The notes under the pieces are model-generated. The model saw nothing but the letters and a program-made list of their open reading frames with translations. It was not told the DNA's origin and did no database searches. From positions 1 through 15,642 of the forward strand of contig NW_003154396.1 of NCBI RefSeq assembly GCF_000003605.2: a DNA stretch of 15,642 nt, in the 5' to 3' direction. Source of the DNA: Saccoglossus kowalevskii (lineage: Eukaryota > Hemichordata > Enteropneusta > Harrimaniidae). This document shows, piece after piece, positions 1-10,800 of this stretch. The translations under genes and the position numbers were made by a program. The first letter of the stretch is position 1; the number at the start of each line of letters is the position of its first letter.

Positions 1-480
1 TTCTGATTTTCCTGGTAACAACTTTGAAAAATAGCATTGATTTTGTTGATACATACATTAAGCAATATAAATGTCCCGTACTGGATTGTGTAAGTGTCCA
101 GTGTTCTCAACTCAGAAAATCATGATTTTTTAGGGGTGGACGCTTACCCGAGTACCCTCTTCAGACACAAGTACAAATGACAATTTTTATTCACCATATG
201 AACTATTTCCCATTATTGGTTCACAGTAATTTCTCAGAAAGAAAGTGTTCAATGAAATAAAATACCTAAATTGTCTTAACAGAAGACAGATAATGTCAGA
301 TAATCGATATAAGCTCTCCTATGAATAACCCTTTAAGATTTAAGATTTGAATTGAGGACTCATCAAGGTTCGGCTACCAATGATCTACTGGCTTTCATGC
401 GATTACTATTTGTTACTGATTCTAATTAACTGTTTTTTTATTTACTAAATTTCTTGTCTAGTTCCATAAATAATAGATTT
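1..480. other. Unique AT-rich left flank, no gene recognised
   Basis: This stretch is non-repetitive and AT-rich, with short poly-T and poly-A runs. No recognisable protein, tRNA or rRNA is present. After TTTTTTAG (126-133) two frames stay open for about 30-42 codons, but their translations resemble no family I know and neither ends in a clear splice donor. The only structure I see is the inverted repeat at 78-155. If the right-edge exon is real, this flank could be intron or intergenic DNA; the sequence does not decide. Confidence 0.7.
78..155. repeat. Imperfect inverted repeat with an inner palindrome
   Basis: The left arm (78-100, containing GTACT and GTAAGTGTCCA) pairs with the right arm (137-155, containing TGGACGCTTAC and AGTAC). 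There are G-T wobbles and a bulge of about four bases in the left arm. The 36-base interval holds a perfect 14-base palindrome at 116-129 (AAAATCATGATTTT). It could be a remnant of a small foldback or MITE-type element or a chance hairpin. No target-site duplication is evident. Confidence 0.45.
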
Positions 481-512
481 TAGTACACCCTTTTACATGC
501 AGATATGTTGTC
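475..512 (+). repeat. Left edge of the array, degenerate partial unit
   Basis: Bases from about 479 (TTTTAGTACACCC, then AGATATG at 501-507) can be aligned with the second half of the unit (AATTATACCCCC, then AGATATG), with a diverged middle. From 510 the copies are near consensus at once. The left boundary is therefore sharp, with at most one decayed half-unit. Confidence 0.6.
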
Positions 513-1259
513 CCCAATATGTGCCTGAATTATACCCCCTCACACAGAGATATGCTTATTTTATGTCCCAATATGTGCCTGAATTATACCCCCTCACACA
601 GAGATATGATAATTTTATGTTCCCAATATGTGCCTGAATTATACCCCCTCACACAGAGATATGCTTATTTTATGTCCCAATATGTGCCTGAATTATACCC
701 CCTCACACAGAGATATGATAATTTTATGTCCCCAATATGTGCCTGAATTATACCCCCTCAAACAGAGATATGCTTATTTTATGTCCCCAATATGTGCCTG
801 AATTATACCCCCTCACACAGAGATATGCTTATTTTATGTCCCCAATATGTGCCTGAATTATACCCCCTCACACAGAGATATGCTTATTTTATGTCCCAAT
901 ATGTGCCTGAATTATATCCCCTCACACAGAGATATGCTTATTTTATGTTCCCCATATGTGCCTGAATTATACCCCCTCACACAGAGATATGCTTATTTTA
1001 TGTCCCAAATATGTGCCTGAATTATACCCCCTCACACAGAGATATGCTAATTTTATGTCCCAAATATGTGCCTGAATTATACCCCCTCACACAGAGATAT
1101 GATAATTTTATGTCCCAAATATGTGCCTGAATTATACCCCCTCACACAGAGATATGATAATTTTATGTCCCCAATATGTGCCTGAATTATACCCCCTCAC
1201 ACAGAGATATGATAATTTTATGTCCCAAATATGTGCCTGAATTATACCCCCTCACACAG

Positions 1260-1500
1260 AGATATGCTTATTTTATGTCCCCAATATGTGCCTGAATTAT
1301 ACCCCCTCACACAGAGATATGCTTATTTTATGTCCCCATTATGTGCCTGAATTATACCCCCTCACACAGAGATATGCTTATTTTATGTCCCCAATATGTG
1401 CCTGAATTATACCCCCTCACACAGAGATATGCTTATTTTATGTCCCCATTATGTGCCTGAATTATACCCCCTCACACAGAGATATGCTAATTTTATGTCC
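1260..1500 (+). repeat. Alternating AATATG/ATTATG dimer block (left copy)
   Basis: All units here are of the GCTTATTTT type until the last. The junction alternates between CCCCAATATG and CCCCATTATG (ATTATG at 1338 and 1448), giving a 110-bp two-unit period. The same arrangement recurs at 13663-13903, an offset of 12403 bp. It is a local higher-order repeat. Confidence 0.75.
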
Positions 1501-1869
1501 CAATATGTGCCTGAATTATACCCCCTCACACAGAGATATGCTTATTTTATGTCCCCAATATGTGCCTGAATTATACCCCCTCACACAGAGATATGCTTAT
1601 TTTATGTCCCAAATATGTGCCTGAATTATACCCCCTCACACAGAGATAAGATAATTTTATGTCCCAATATGTGCCTGAATTATACCCCCTCACACAGAGA
1701 TATGCTTATTTTATGTCCCAAATATGTGCCTGAATTATACCCCCTCACACAGAGATATGATAATTTTATGTCCCAATATGTGCCTGAATTATACCCCCTC
1801 ACACAGAGATATGATAATTTTATGTCCCAATATGTGCCTGAATTATACCCCCTCACACAGAGATATGAT

Positions 1870-2045
1870 AATTTTATGTCCCCAATATGTGCCTGAATTA
1901 TACCCCCTCACACAGAGATATGATAATTTTATGTCCCAATATGTGCCTGAATTATACCCCCTCACACAGAGATATGCTTATTTTATGTCCCCAATATGTG
2001 CCTGAATTATACCCCCTCACACAGAGATATGCTTATTTAATGTCC
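1870..2045 (+). repeat. Block shared with 7421-7596 (offset 5551)
   Basis: Successive units carry GATAATTTT, GATAATTTT, GCTTATTTT and then the rare ATTTAATG substitution (2034-2041). The same order and the same rare substitution occur near 7585-7592. All three variable sites checked are exactly 5551 bp apart. The shared rare variant makes common descent of the block more likely than chance. Confidence 0.7.
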
Positions 2046-2400
2046 CCAATTATGTGCCTGAATTATACCCCTCACACAGAGATATGATATTTTATGTCCC
2101 AAATATGTGCTTGAAATAATACCCCCTCACACAGAGATATGCTTATTTTATGTCCCAATATGTGCGTGAATTATACCCCTCACACAGAGATATGCTTATT
2201 TTATGTCCCCAATATGTGCATGAATTATACCCCTCACACAGAGATATGCTTATTTTATGTCCCAAATATGTGCATGAATTATACCCCCTCACACAGAGAT
2301 ATGATAATTTTGATAATTTATGTCCCCAATATGTGCATGAATTATACCCCCTCACACAGAGATATGATAATTTTGATAATTTATGTCCCCAATATGTGCC
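2035..2400 (+). repeat. Divergent sub-block with private variants and 9-bp expansions
   Basis: Neighbouring units share changes that are rare elsewhere. Consecutive copies have one C fewer in the C-run (near 2065, 2175 and 2229). There is GTGCGTGAA at 2162, and then three consecutive copies have GTGCATGAA (near 2217, 2271, 2334). Two adjacent copies contain an extra GATAATTT-type segment (2303-2320 and 2366-2383), making units of about 63 bp. One copy reads GTGCTTGAAATAATACC (2107-2123). The run looks like one mutated lineage that spread locally by short tandem duplication. Confidence 0.85.
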
Positions 2401-3402
2401 TGAATTATACCCCCTCACACAGAGATATGGTAATTTTATGTCCCAATATGTGCCTGAATTATACCCCCTCACACAGAGATATGCTTATTTTATGTCCCAA
2501 ATATGTGCCTGAATTATACCCCCTCACACAGAGATATGATAATTTTATGTCCCAATATGTGCCTGAATTATACCCCCTCACACAGAGATATGATAATTTT
2601 ATGTCCCCAATATGTGCCTGAATTATACCCCCTCACACAGAGATATGCTAATTTTATGTCCCAAATATGTGCCTGAATTATACCCCCTCACACAGAGATA
2701 TGCTTATTTTATGTCCCAATATGTGCCTGAATTATACCCCCTCACACAGAGATATGATAATTTTATGTCCCCAATATGTGCCTGAATTATACCCCCTCAC
2801 ACAGAGACATGCTTATTTTATGTCCCAAATATGTGCCTGAATTATACCCCCTCACACAGAGATATGCTAATTTTATGTCCCAAATATGTGCCTGAATTAT
2901 ACCCCCTCACACGGAGATATGATAATTTTATGTCCCAATATGTGCCTGAATTATACCCCCTCACACAGAGATATGCTTATTTTATGTCCCAAATATGTGC
3001 CTGAATTATACCCCCTCACACAGAGATATGATAATTTTATGTCCCAATATGTGCCTGAATTATACCCCCTCACACAGAGATAAGATAATTTTATGTCCCC
3101 AATATGTGCCTGAATTATACCCCCTCACACAGAGATATGATAATTTTATGTCCCCAATATGTGCCTGAATTATACCCCCTCACACAGAGATATGATAATT
3201 TTATGTCCCCAATATGTGCCTGAATTATACCCCCTCACACAGAGATATGCTAATTTTATGTTCCCAATATGTGCCTGAATTATACCCCCTCACACAGAGA
3301 TATGCTTATTTTATGTCCCCAATATGTGCCTGAATTATACCCCCTCACACAGAAATATGATAATTTTTATGTCCCCAATATGTGCCTGAATTATACCCCC
3401 TC

Positions 3403-3430
3403 ACACAGAGATACATGTATGTTAATTTTA
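3403..3430 (+). repeat. Unit with a short internal insertion
   Basis: Where the unit normally reads AGAGATATG followed by the variable site, this copy reads AGAGATACATGTATGTTAATTTT. About six bases are inserted, including the self-complementary ACATGT. A small slippage or hairpin-associated insertion would explain it. It is seen once in the window. Confidence 0.8.
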
Positions 3431-3489
3431 TGTCCCCAATATGTGCCTGAATTATACCCCTCACACAGAGATATGCTAATTTTATGTCC

Positions 3490-4045
3490 CAATATGTGCC
3501 TGAATTATACCCCCTCACACAGAGATATGCTTATTTTATGTCCCAATATGTGCCTGAATTATACCCCCTCACACAGAGATATGATAATTTTATGTCCCCA
3601 ATATGTGCCTGAATTATACCCCCTCACACAGAGATATGCTAATTTTATGTTCCCAATATGTGCCTGAATTATACCCCCTCACACAGAGATATGCTAATTT
3701 TATGTCCCAATATGTGCCTGAATTATACCCCCTCACACAGAGATATGATAATTTTATGTCCCAATATGTGCCTGAATTATACCCCCTCACACAGAGATAT
3801 GCTAATTTTATGTCCCAATATGTGCCTGAATTATACCCCCTCACACAGAGATATGCTTATTTTATGTCCCCAATATGTGCCTGAATTATACCCCCTCACA
3901 CAGAGATATGCTTATTTTATGTTCCCAATATGTGCCTGAATTATACCCCCTCACACAGAGATATGCTTATTTTATGTCCCCAATGTGTGCCTGAATTATA
4001 CCCCCTCACACAGAGATATGATAATTTTATGTCCCAATATGTGCC
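3490..4045 (+). repeat. Ten-unit block, left copy of an 820-bp-spaced duplication
   Basis: About ten units here match 4310-4865 in order and register at an offset of exactly 820 bp. Shared details include consecutive GCTAATTTT, GATAATTTT, GCTAATTTT and GCTTATTTT units with CCCAATATG junctions, a TTCCCAATATG junction after them, and the rare CCAATGTGTGCC (3980-3991 and 4800-4811). Differences are few, such as ACTCCC near 4495 and several variable-site swaps. Confidence 0.85.
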
Positions 4046-4309
4046 TGAATTATACCCCCTCACACAGAGATATGTTTATTTTATGTCCCCTATATGTGCC
4101 TGAAATATACCCCCTCACACAGAGATATGCTTATTTTATGTCCCCAATATGTGCCTGAATTATACCCCCTCACACAGAGATATGCTTATTTTATGTCCCC
4201 AATATGTGCCTGAATTATACCCCCTCACACAGAGATATGCTTATTTTATGTCCCCAATATGTGCCTGAATTATACCCCCTCACACAGAGATATGATAATT
4301 TTATGTTCC

Positions 4310-4865
4310 CAATATGTGCCTGAATTATACCCCCTCACACAGAGACATGCTTATTTTATGTCCCAATATGTGCCTGAATTATACCCCCTCACACAGAGAT
4401 ATGCTTATTTTATGTCCCCAATATGTGCCTGAATTATACCCCCTCACACAGAGATATGATAATTTTATGTCCCCAATATGTGCCTGAATTATACTCCCTC
4501 ACACAGAGATATGCTAATTTTATGTCCCAATATGTGCCTGAATTATACCCCCTCACACAGAGATATGATAATTTTATGTCCCAATATGTGCCTGAATTAT
4601 ACCCCCTCACACAGAGATATGCTAATTTTATGTCCCAATATGTGCCTGAATTATACCCCCTCACACAGAGATATGCTTATTTTATGTCCCCAATATGTGC
4701 CTGAATTATACCCCCTCACACAGAGATATGCTTATTTTATGTTCCCAATATGTGCCTGAATTATACCCCCTCACACAGAGATATGATAATTTTATGTCCC
4801 CAATGTGTGCCTGAATTATACCCCCTCACACAGAGATATGATAATTTTATGTCCCATATGTGCCT
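4310..4865 (+). repeat. Ten-unit block, right copy of the 820-bp-spaced duplication
   Basis: This is the partner of 3490-4045. The 820-bp spacing is about 15 units, so an exchange out of register by 15 units is the simplest origin. After about 4865 the copies part company, as this side enters the shortened units at 4846-4945. Confidence 0.85.
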
Positions 4866-4945
4866 GAGTTATACCCCCTCACACAGAGATATGTTATTTT
4901 ATGTCCCATATGTGCCTGAATTATACCCCCTCACACAGATATATG
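4846..4945 (+). repeat. Run of shortened units
   Basis: Two adjacent copies have the junction reduced to TCCCATATG (4854-4862 and 4905-4913), losing two to three bases. The unit between them also lost part of the variable site (GATATGTTATTTT). One copy has GAGTTATACC and the next has CACAGATATATG. Unit length falls to about 51-53 bp here, the shortest in the body of the array. Confidence 0.75.
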
Positions 4946-5104
4946 CTAATTTTATGTCCCCAATATGTGCCTGAATTATACCCCCTCACACAGAGATATG
5001 CTAATTTTATGTCCCCAATATGTGCCTGAATTATACCTCCTCACACAGAGATATGCTAATTTTATGTCCCCAATATGTGCCTGAATTATACCCCCTCACA
5101 CAGA

Positions 5105-5335
5105 GATATGATAATTTTATGTCCCCAATATGTGCCTGAATTATACCCCCTCACACAGAGATATGCTAATTTTATGTCCCCAATATGTGCCTGAATTATA
5201 CCCCCTCACACAGAGATATGATAATTTTATGTTCCCAATATGTGCCTGAATTATACCCCCTCACACAAAGATATGATAATTTTATGTCCCAAATATGTGC
5301 CTGAATTATACCCCCTCACACAAAGATATGATAAT
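5105..5335 (+). repeat. Four-unit block, copy 1 of 3
   Basis: The order is a GATAATTTT unit, a GCTAATTTT unit, a GATAATTTT unit with TTCCCAATATG, then a unit with the rare CACACAAAGATATG. The same order is found at about 5600-5800 (offset 494) and 9335-9540 (offset 4229). The offset is measured at the TTCCC junction (5232, 5726, 9461). Three occurrences of a four-unit order with two uncommon variants argue for copying. Confidence 0.75.
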
Positions 5336-5339
5336 TTTA

Positions 5340-5510
5340 TGTCCCAAATATGTGCCTGAATTATATCCCCTCACACAGAGATAAGATAATTTTATGTCCC
5401 CAATATGTGCCTGAATTATACCCCCTCACACAGAGATATGATAATTTTATGTCCCAATATGTGCCTGAATTATATCCCCTCACACAGAGATAAGATAATT
5501 TTATGTCCCC
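5340..5510 (+). repeat. Local dimer duplication of a doubly marked unit
   Basis: The combination TTATATCCCC plus GAGATAAGATAATTTT occurs near 5361 and again 109 bp later (55 + 54). Either variant is found separately elsewhere, but I see the pair in one unit only here. This is best read as a recent two-unit tandem duplication. Confidence 0.75.
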
Positions 5511-5599
5511 AATATGTGCCTGAATTATACCCCCTCACACAGAGATATGCTTATTTTATGTCCCCAATATGTGCCTGAATTATACCCCCTCACACAGAG

Positions 5600-5800
5600 A
5601 TATGATAATTTTATGTCCCCAATATGTGCCTGAATTATACCCCCTCACACAGTGATATGCTAATTTTATGTCCCCAATATGTGCCTGAATTATACCCCCT
5701 CACACAGAGATATGATAATTTTATGTTCCCAATATGTGCCTGAATTATACCCCCTCACACAAAGATATGATAATTTTATGTCCCCAATATGTGCCTGAAT
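5600..5800 (+). repeat. Four-unit block, copy 2 of 3
   Basis: This is the second occurrence of the block at 5105-5335. It additionally carries CACACAGTGATATG near 5649-5657, a variant that elsewhere occurs only at 7737 and 9221. Confidence 0.7.
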
Positions 5801-7329
5801 TATACCCCCTCACACAGAGATATGCTTATTTTATGTCCCAAATATGTGCCTGAATTATACCCCCTCACACAGAGATATGATAATTTTATGTCCCAATATG
5901 TGCCTGAATTATACCCCCTCACACAGAGATATGCTTATTTTATGTCCCCAATATGTGCCTGAATTATACCCCCTCACACAGAGATATGATAATTTTATGT
6001 CCCAATATGTGCCTGAATTATACCCCCTCACACAGAGATATGCTTATTTTATGTCCCAATATGTGCCTGAATTATATCCCCTCACACAGAGATATGCTTA
6101 TTTTATGTTCCCAATATGTGCCTGAATTATACCCCCTCACACAGAGATATGCTTATTTTATGTCCCAATATGTGCCTGAATTATACCCCCTCACACAGAG
6201 ATATGCTAATTTTATGTCCCCAATATGTGCCTGAATTATACCCCCTCACACAGAGATATGCTTATTTTATGTCCCCAATATGTGCCTGAATTATACCCCC
6301 TCACACAGAGATATGCTTATTTTATGTCCCAAATATGTGCCTGAATTATACCCCCTCACACAAAAATATGCTTATTTTATGTCCCAATATGTGCCTGAAT
6401 TATACCCCCTCAAACAGAAATATGATAATTTTATGTCCCAAATATGTGCCTGAATTATACCCCCTCACACAGAGATATGCTAATTTTATGTCCCCAATAT
6501 GTGCCTGAATTATACCCCCTCACACAGAGATATGCTTATTTTATGTTCCCAATATGTGCCTGAATTATACCCCCTCACACAGAGATATGCTTATTTTATG
6601 TTCCCAATATGTGCCTGAATTATACCCCCTCACACAGAGATATGCTAATTTTATGTCCCCAATATGTGCCTGAATTATACCCCCTCACACAGAGATATGA
6701 TAATTTTATGTCCCCAATATGTGCCTGAATTATACCCCCTCACACAGAGATATGATAATTTTATGTCCCCAATATGTGCCTGAATTATACCCCCTCACAC
6801 AGAGATATGATAATTTTATGTTCCCAATATGTGCCTGAATTATACCCCCTCACACAGCAGATATGCTTATTTTATGTCCCAAATATGTGCCTGAATTATA
6901 CCCCCTCACACAGAGATATGCTTATTTTATGTCCCCAATATGTGCCTGAATTATACCCCCTCACACAGAGATATGATAATTTTATGTCCCCAATATGTGC
7001 CTGAATTATACCCCCTCACACAGAGATATGATAATTTTATGTCCCAATATGTGCCTGAATTATACCCCCTCACACAGAGATAAGATAATTTTATGTCCCC
7101 AATATGTGCCTGAATTATACCCCCTCACACAGAGATATGATAATTTTATGTCCCCAATATGTGCCTGAATTATACCCCCTCACACAGAGATATGATTATT
7201 TTATGTCCCCAATATGTGCCTGAATTATACCCCCTCACACAGAGATATGCTTATTTTATGTCCCAATATGTGCCTGAATTATACCCCTCACACAGAGATA
7301 TGCTTATTTTATGTCCCCAATATGTGCCT

Positions 7330-7430
7330 GAATTATACGCCGAACTACTGGATATGCTGATTTTATGTCTGGATATGTGCCTGAATTGTACCCCCTGTTA
7401 TCAGATCTGATATTTTTGATAATTTTATGT
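7330..7430 (+). repeat. Most divergent internal unit pair
   Basis: The C-rich and CACACAGA words are replaced by GCCGAACTACTG (7339-7350), and the junction reads TCTGGATATG instead of CCCCAATATG. The next copy reads GAATTGTACCCCCTGTTATC and then GATCTGATATTTTTGATAATTTT, which includes a GATAATTTT expansion like those at 2303-2383. CTGGATATG is present twice (7348-7356 and 7369-7377). Copies on either side are near consensus. It may be an old, non-homogenised unit pair or a small conversion from outside the array. Confidence 0.85.
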
Positions 7431-7600
7431 CCCCAATATGTGCCTGAATTATACCCCCTCACACAGAGATATGATAATTTTATGTCCCAATATGTGCCTG
7501 AATTATACCCCCTCACACAGAGATATGCTTATTTTATGTCCCCAATATGTGCCTGAATTATACCCCCTCACACAGAGATATGCTTATTTAATGTCCCCAA
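7421..7600 (+). repeat. Block shared with 1870-2045
   Basis: The unit order and the rare ATTTAATG change (7585-7592) match those at 1870-2045 at an offset of 5551 bp. It begins directly after the divergent island. Confidence 0.7.
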
Positions 7601-7689
7601 TATGTGCCTGAATTATACCCCCTCACACAGAGATATGATAATTTTATGTCCCAATATGTGCCTGAATTATACCCCCTCACACAGAGATA

Positions 7690-7910
7690 TGATAATTTTA
7701 TGTCCCCAATATGTGCCTGAATTATACCCCCTCACACAGTGATATGATAATTTTATGTCCCAATATGTGCCTGAATTATATCCCCTCACACAGAGATATG
7801 CTTATTTTATGTCCCCAATATGTGCCTGAATTATACCCCCTCACACAGAGATATGATAATTTTATGTCCCCAATATGTGCCTGAATTATACCCCCTCACA
7901 CAGAGATATG
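7690..7910 (+). repeat. Four-unit block shared with 9174-9394 (offset 1484)
   Basis: Both places contain CACAGTGATATGATAATTTT followed by a TTATATCCCC unit, then a GCTTATTTT and a GATAATTTT unit with CCCCAATATG junctions. The CAGTGAT variant starts at 7737 and 9221. The offset, 1484 bp, is close to 27 units. Confidence 0.8.
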
Positions 7911-8279
7911 ATAATTTTATGTCCCCAATATGTGCCTGAATTATACCCCCTCACACAGAGATATGCTTATTTTATGTCCCAATATGTGCCTGAATTATAT
8001 CCCCTCACACAGAGATATGCTTATTTTATGTCCCCAATATGTGCCTGAATTATACCCCCTCACACAGAGATATGCTAATTTTATGTCCCCAATATGTGCC
8101 TGAATTATACCCCCTCACACAGAGACATGCTAATTTTATGTCCCACTATGTGCCTGAATTATACCCCCTCACACAGAGATATGATAATTTTATGTCCCCA
8201 ATATGTGCCTGAATTATACCCCCCTCACACAGAGATATGATAATTTTATGTCCCAAATATGTGCCTGAATTATACCCCC

Positions 8280-8960
8280 TCACACAGAGATATGCTAATT
8301 TTATGTCCCCAATATGTGCGCTTGAATTATACCCCCTCACACAGAGATATGCTAATTTTATGTCCCCAATATGTGCCTGAATTATACCTCCTCACACAGA
8401 GATATGCTAATTTTATGTCCCCAATATGTGCCTGAATTATACCCCCTCACACAGAGATATGATAATTTTATGTCCCAAATATGTGCCTGAATTATACCCC
8501 CTCACACAGAGATATGCTAATTTTATGTCCCCAATATGTGCCTGAATTATACCCCCTCACACAGAGATATGCTAATTTTATGTCCCCAATATGTGTCTGA
8601 ATTATACCTCCTCACACAGAGATATGCTAATTTTATGTCCCCATTATGTACCTGAATTATACCTCCTCACACAGAGATATGCTAATTTTATGTCCCCAAT
8701 ATGTGCCTGAATTATACCCCCTCACACAGAGATATGCTAATTTTATGTCCCCATTATGTGCCTGAATTATACCCCCTCACACAGAGATATGCTAATTTTA
8801 TGTCCCCAATATGTGTCTGAATTATACCTCCTCACACAGATATATGCTAATTTTATGTCCCCATTATGTGCCTGAATTATACCCCCTCACACAGAGATAT
8901 GCTAATTTTATGTCCCCAATATGTGCCTGAATTATACCCCCTCACACAGAGATATGATAA
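8280..8960 (+). repeat. GCTAATTTT-type domain with CTCC and ATTATG variants
   Basis: Most units here share the GCTAATTTT variable site. Several have ATACCTCC instead of ATACCCCC, and junctions partly alternate between CCCCAATATG and CCCCATTATG. A doubly marked unit (GTGTCTGAATT with ACCTCC) occurs at 8591 and again exactly 220 bp later at 8811, a four-unit duplication. The domain resembles 14220-15080 more than its immediate neighbours. Confidence 0.8.
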
Positions 8961-9334
8961 TTTTATGTCCCAATATGTGCCTGAATTATACCCCCTCACA
9001 TGAAGAAATGCTTATTTTATGTCCCAAATATGTGCCTGAATTATACCCCCTCACACAGAGATATGATAATTTTATGTTCCCAATATGTGCCTGAATTATA
9101 CCCCCTCACACAGAGATATGCTTATTTTATGTCCCAAATATGTGCCTGAATTATACCCCCTCACACAGAGATATGATAATTTTATGTCCCCAATATGTGC
9201 CTGAATTATACCCCCTCACACAGTGATATGATAATTTTATGTCCCAATATGTGCCTGAATTATATCCCCTCACACAGAGATATGCTTATTTTATGTCCCC
9301 AATATGTGCCTGAATTATACCCCCTCACACAGAG

Positions 9335-9540
9335 ATATGATAATTTTATGTCCCCAATATGTGCCTGAATTATACCCCCTCACACAGAGATATGCTAATT
9401 TTATGTCCCCAATATGTGCCTGAATTATACCCCCTCACACAGAGATATGATAATTTTATGTTCCCAATATGTGCCTGAATTATACCCCCTCACACAAAGA
9501 TATGATAATTTTATGTCCCAAATATGTGCCTGAATTATAC
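9335..9540 (+). repeat. Four-unit block, copy 3 of 3
   Basis: This is the third occurrence of the block at 5105-5335, with the same TTCCCAATATG then CACACAAAGATATG then CCCAAATATG order. It ends where the indel-rich island starts. Confidence 0.75.
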
Positions 9541-9910
9541 CCCCTCACAGAGATATGAGAATATTATGTGCCCAATATGTGCCTGAGATATACCCCCTCA
9601 CACAGAGATATGCTAATTTTATGTCTCCCACTATGTGCGATGAATTATACCCCCCCTCACACAGAGGACATGATAATTTTTATGTCCCCAATATGTGCCT
9701 GAATTATACCCCCTCACACAGAAGATATGAATAATTTTTATGTCCCCAATATGTGCCTGAATTATACCCCCCTCACACAGAGATATGTTATTTTTATGTC
9801 CCAATATGTGCCTGAATTATATCCCCCTCACACAGAGATATGCTTATTTTATGTCCCCCAATATGTGCCTGAATTATACCCCCTCACACAGAGATATGAT
9901 AATTTTTATG
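9540..9910 (+). repeat. Indel-rich divergent island
   Basis: Changes cluster over about seven units. One copy is shortened to CCTCACAGAGATATGAGAATATTATG, another has GCCTGAGATATACC, and another has GTCTCCCACTATGTGCGATG. Several extra single bases lie in homopolymers: five Ts before ATG near 9676, 9736, 9795 and 9905, and extra Cs near 9651, 9770 and 9851. GAGGACATG (9664) and GAAGATATGAATAATTTTT (9721-9739) also occur. Single-base homopolymer errors are a technical signature as well as a biological possibility. Confidence 0.85.
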
Positions 9911-10404
9911 TCCCCAATATGTGCCTGAATTATACCCCCTCACACAGAGATATGCTAATTTTATGTCCCAATATGTGCCTGAATTATACCCCCTCACACA
10001 GAGATATGATAATTTTATGTCCCAATATGTGCCTGAATTATACCCCCTCACACAGAGATATGCTAATTTTATGTCCCCAATATGTGCCTGAATTATACCC
10101 CCTCACACAGAGATATGATAATTTTATGTCCCAATATGTGCCGGAATTATACCCCCTCACACAGAGATATGATAATTTTATGTCCCCAATATGTGCCTGA
10201 ATTATACCCCCTCACACAGAGATATGCTTATTTTATGTCCCAAATATGTGCCTGAATTATACCCCCTCACACAGAGATATGATAATTTTATGTCCCAAAT
10301 ATGTGCCTGAATTATACCCCTCACACAGAGATATGCTTATTTTATGTCCCCAATATGTGCCTGAATTATACCCCCTCACACAGAGATATGCTAATTTTAT
10401 GTCC

Positions 10405-10520
10405 CCAAAAGGGCCTGAAAAATACCCCCCCCCCAAAGAAATTCTAATTGTATGACCTACTAGGTGCCTGAATTATACCCCTCACACAGAGATATGCTAA
10501 TTGTATGGCCTCAATATGTG
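10405..10520 (+). repeat. Corrupted unit with a 10-C run
   Basis: The copy reads CCCCAAAAGGGCCTGAAAAA, then ten Cs (10425-10434), AAAGAAATTCTAATTGTATG and GACCTACTAGGTGCC. The following unit has TTGTATGGCCTCAATATG. The combination of GGGCC, a long C-run, a GAAAT word and TTGTATG is also seen in the decayed terminal unit at 15081-15126. Confidence 0.8.
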
Positions 10521-10639
10521 CCTGAATTATACCCCCTCACACAGAGATATGCTAATTTTATGTCCCCAATATGTGCCTGAATTATACCCCCTCACACAGA
10601 GACATGCTTATTTTATGTCCCCAATATGTGCCTGAATTA

Positions 10640-10800
10640 TACCCCCTCACACAGAGATAAGATAATTTTATGTCCCAAATATGTGCCTGAATTATACCCC
10701 CTCACACAGAGACATGCTTATTTTATGTCCCCAATATGTGCCTGAATTATACCCCCTCACACAGAGACATGCTTATTTTATGTCCCCAATATGTGCCTGA
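10640..10800 (+). repeat. GATAAG-GACATG block shared with 12989-13149 (offset 2349)
   Basis: A GATAAGATAATTTT unit with CCCAAATATG is followed by two consecutive GAGACATGCTTATTTT units with CCCCAATATG. The same three-unit order occurs 2349 bp downstream, where CAGAGATAA starts at 13001 rather than 10652. GACATG units are otherwise scattered singly. Confidence 0.75.

Noticed and set aside
1-20. Splice donor CCTGGTAACA that could pair with the right-hand exon
   Set aside because: The right exon needs two bases of a split codon upstream. In that phase the preceding bases contain a TGA, so the frame does not fit.
134-287. Possible exon after TTTTTTAG in the left flank
   Set aside because: The open frames are short, end in stops without a convincing donor, and translate to nothing recognisable.
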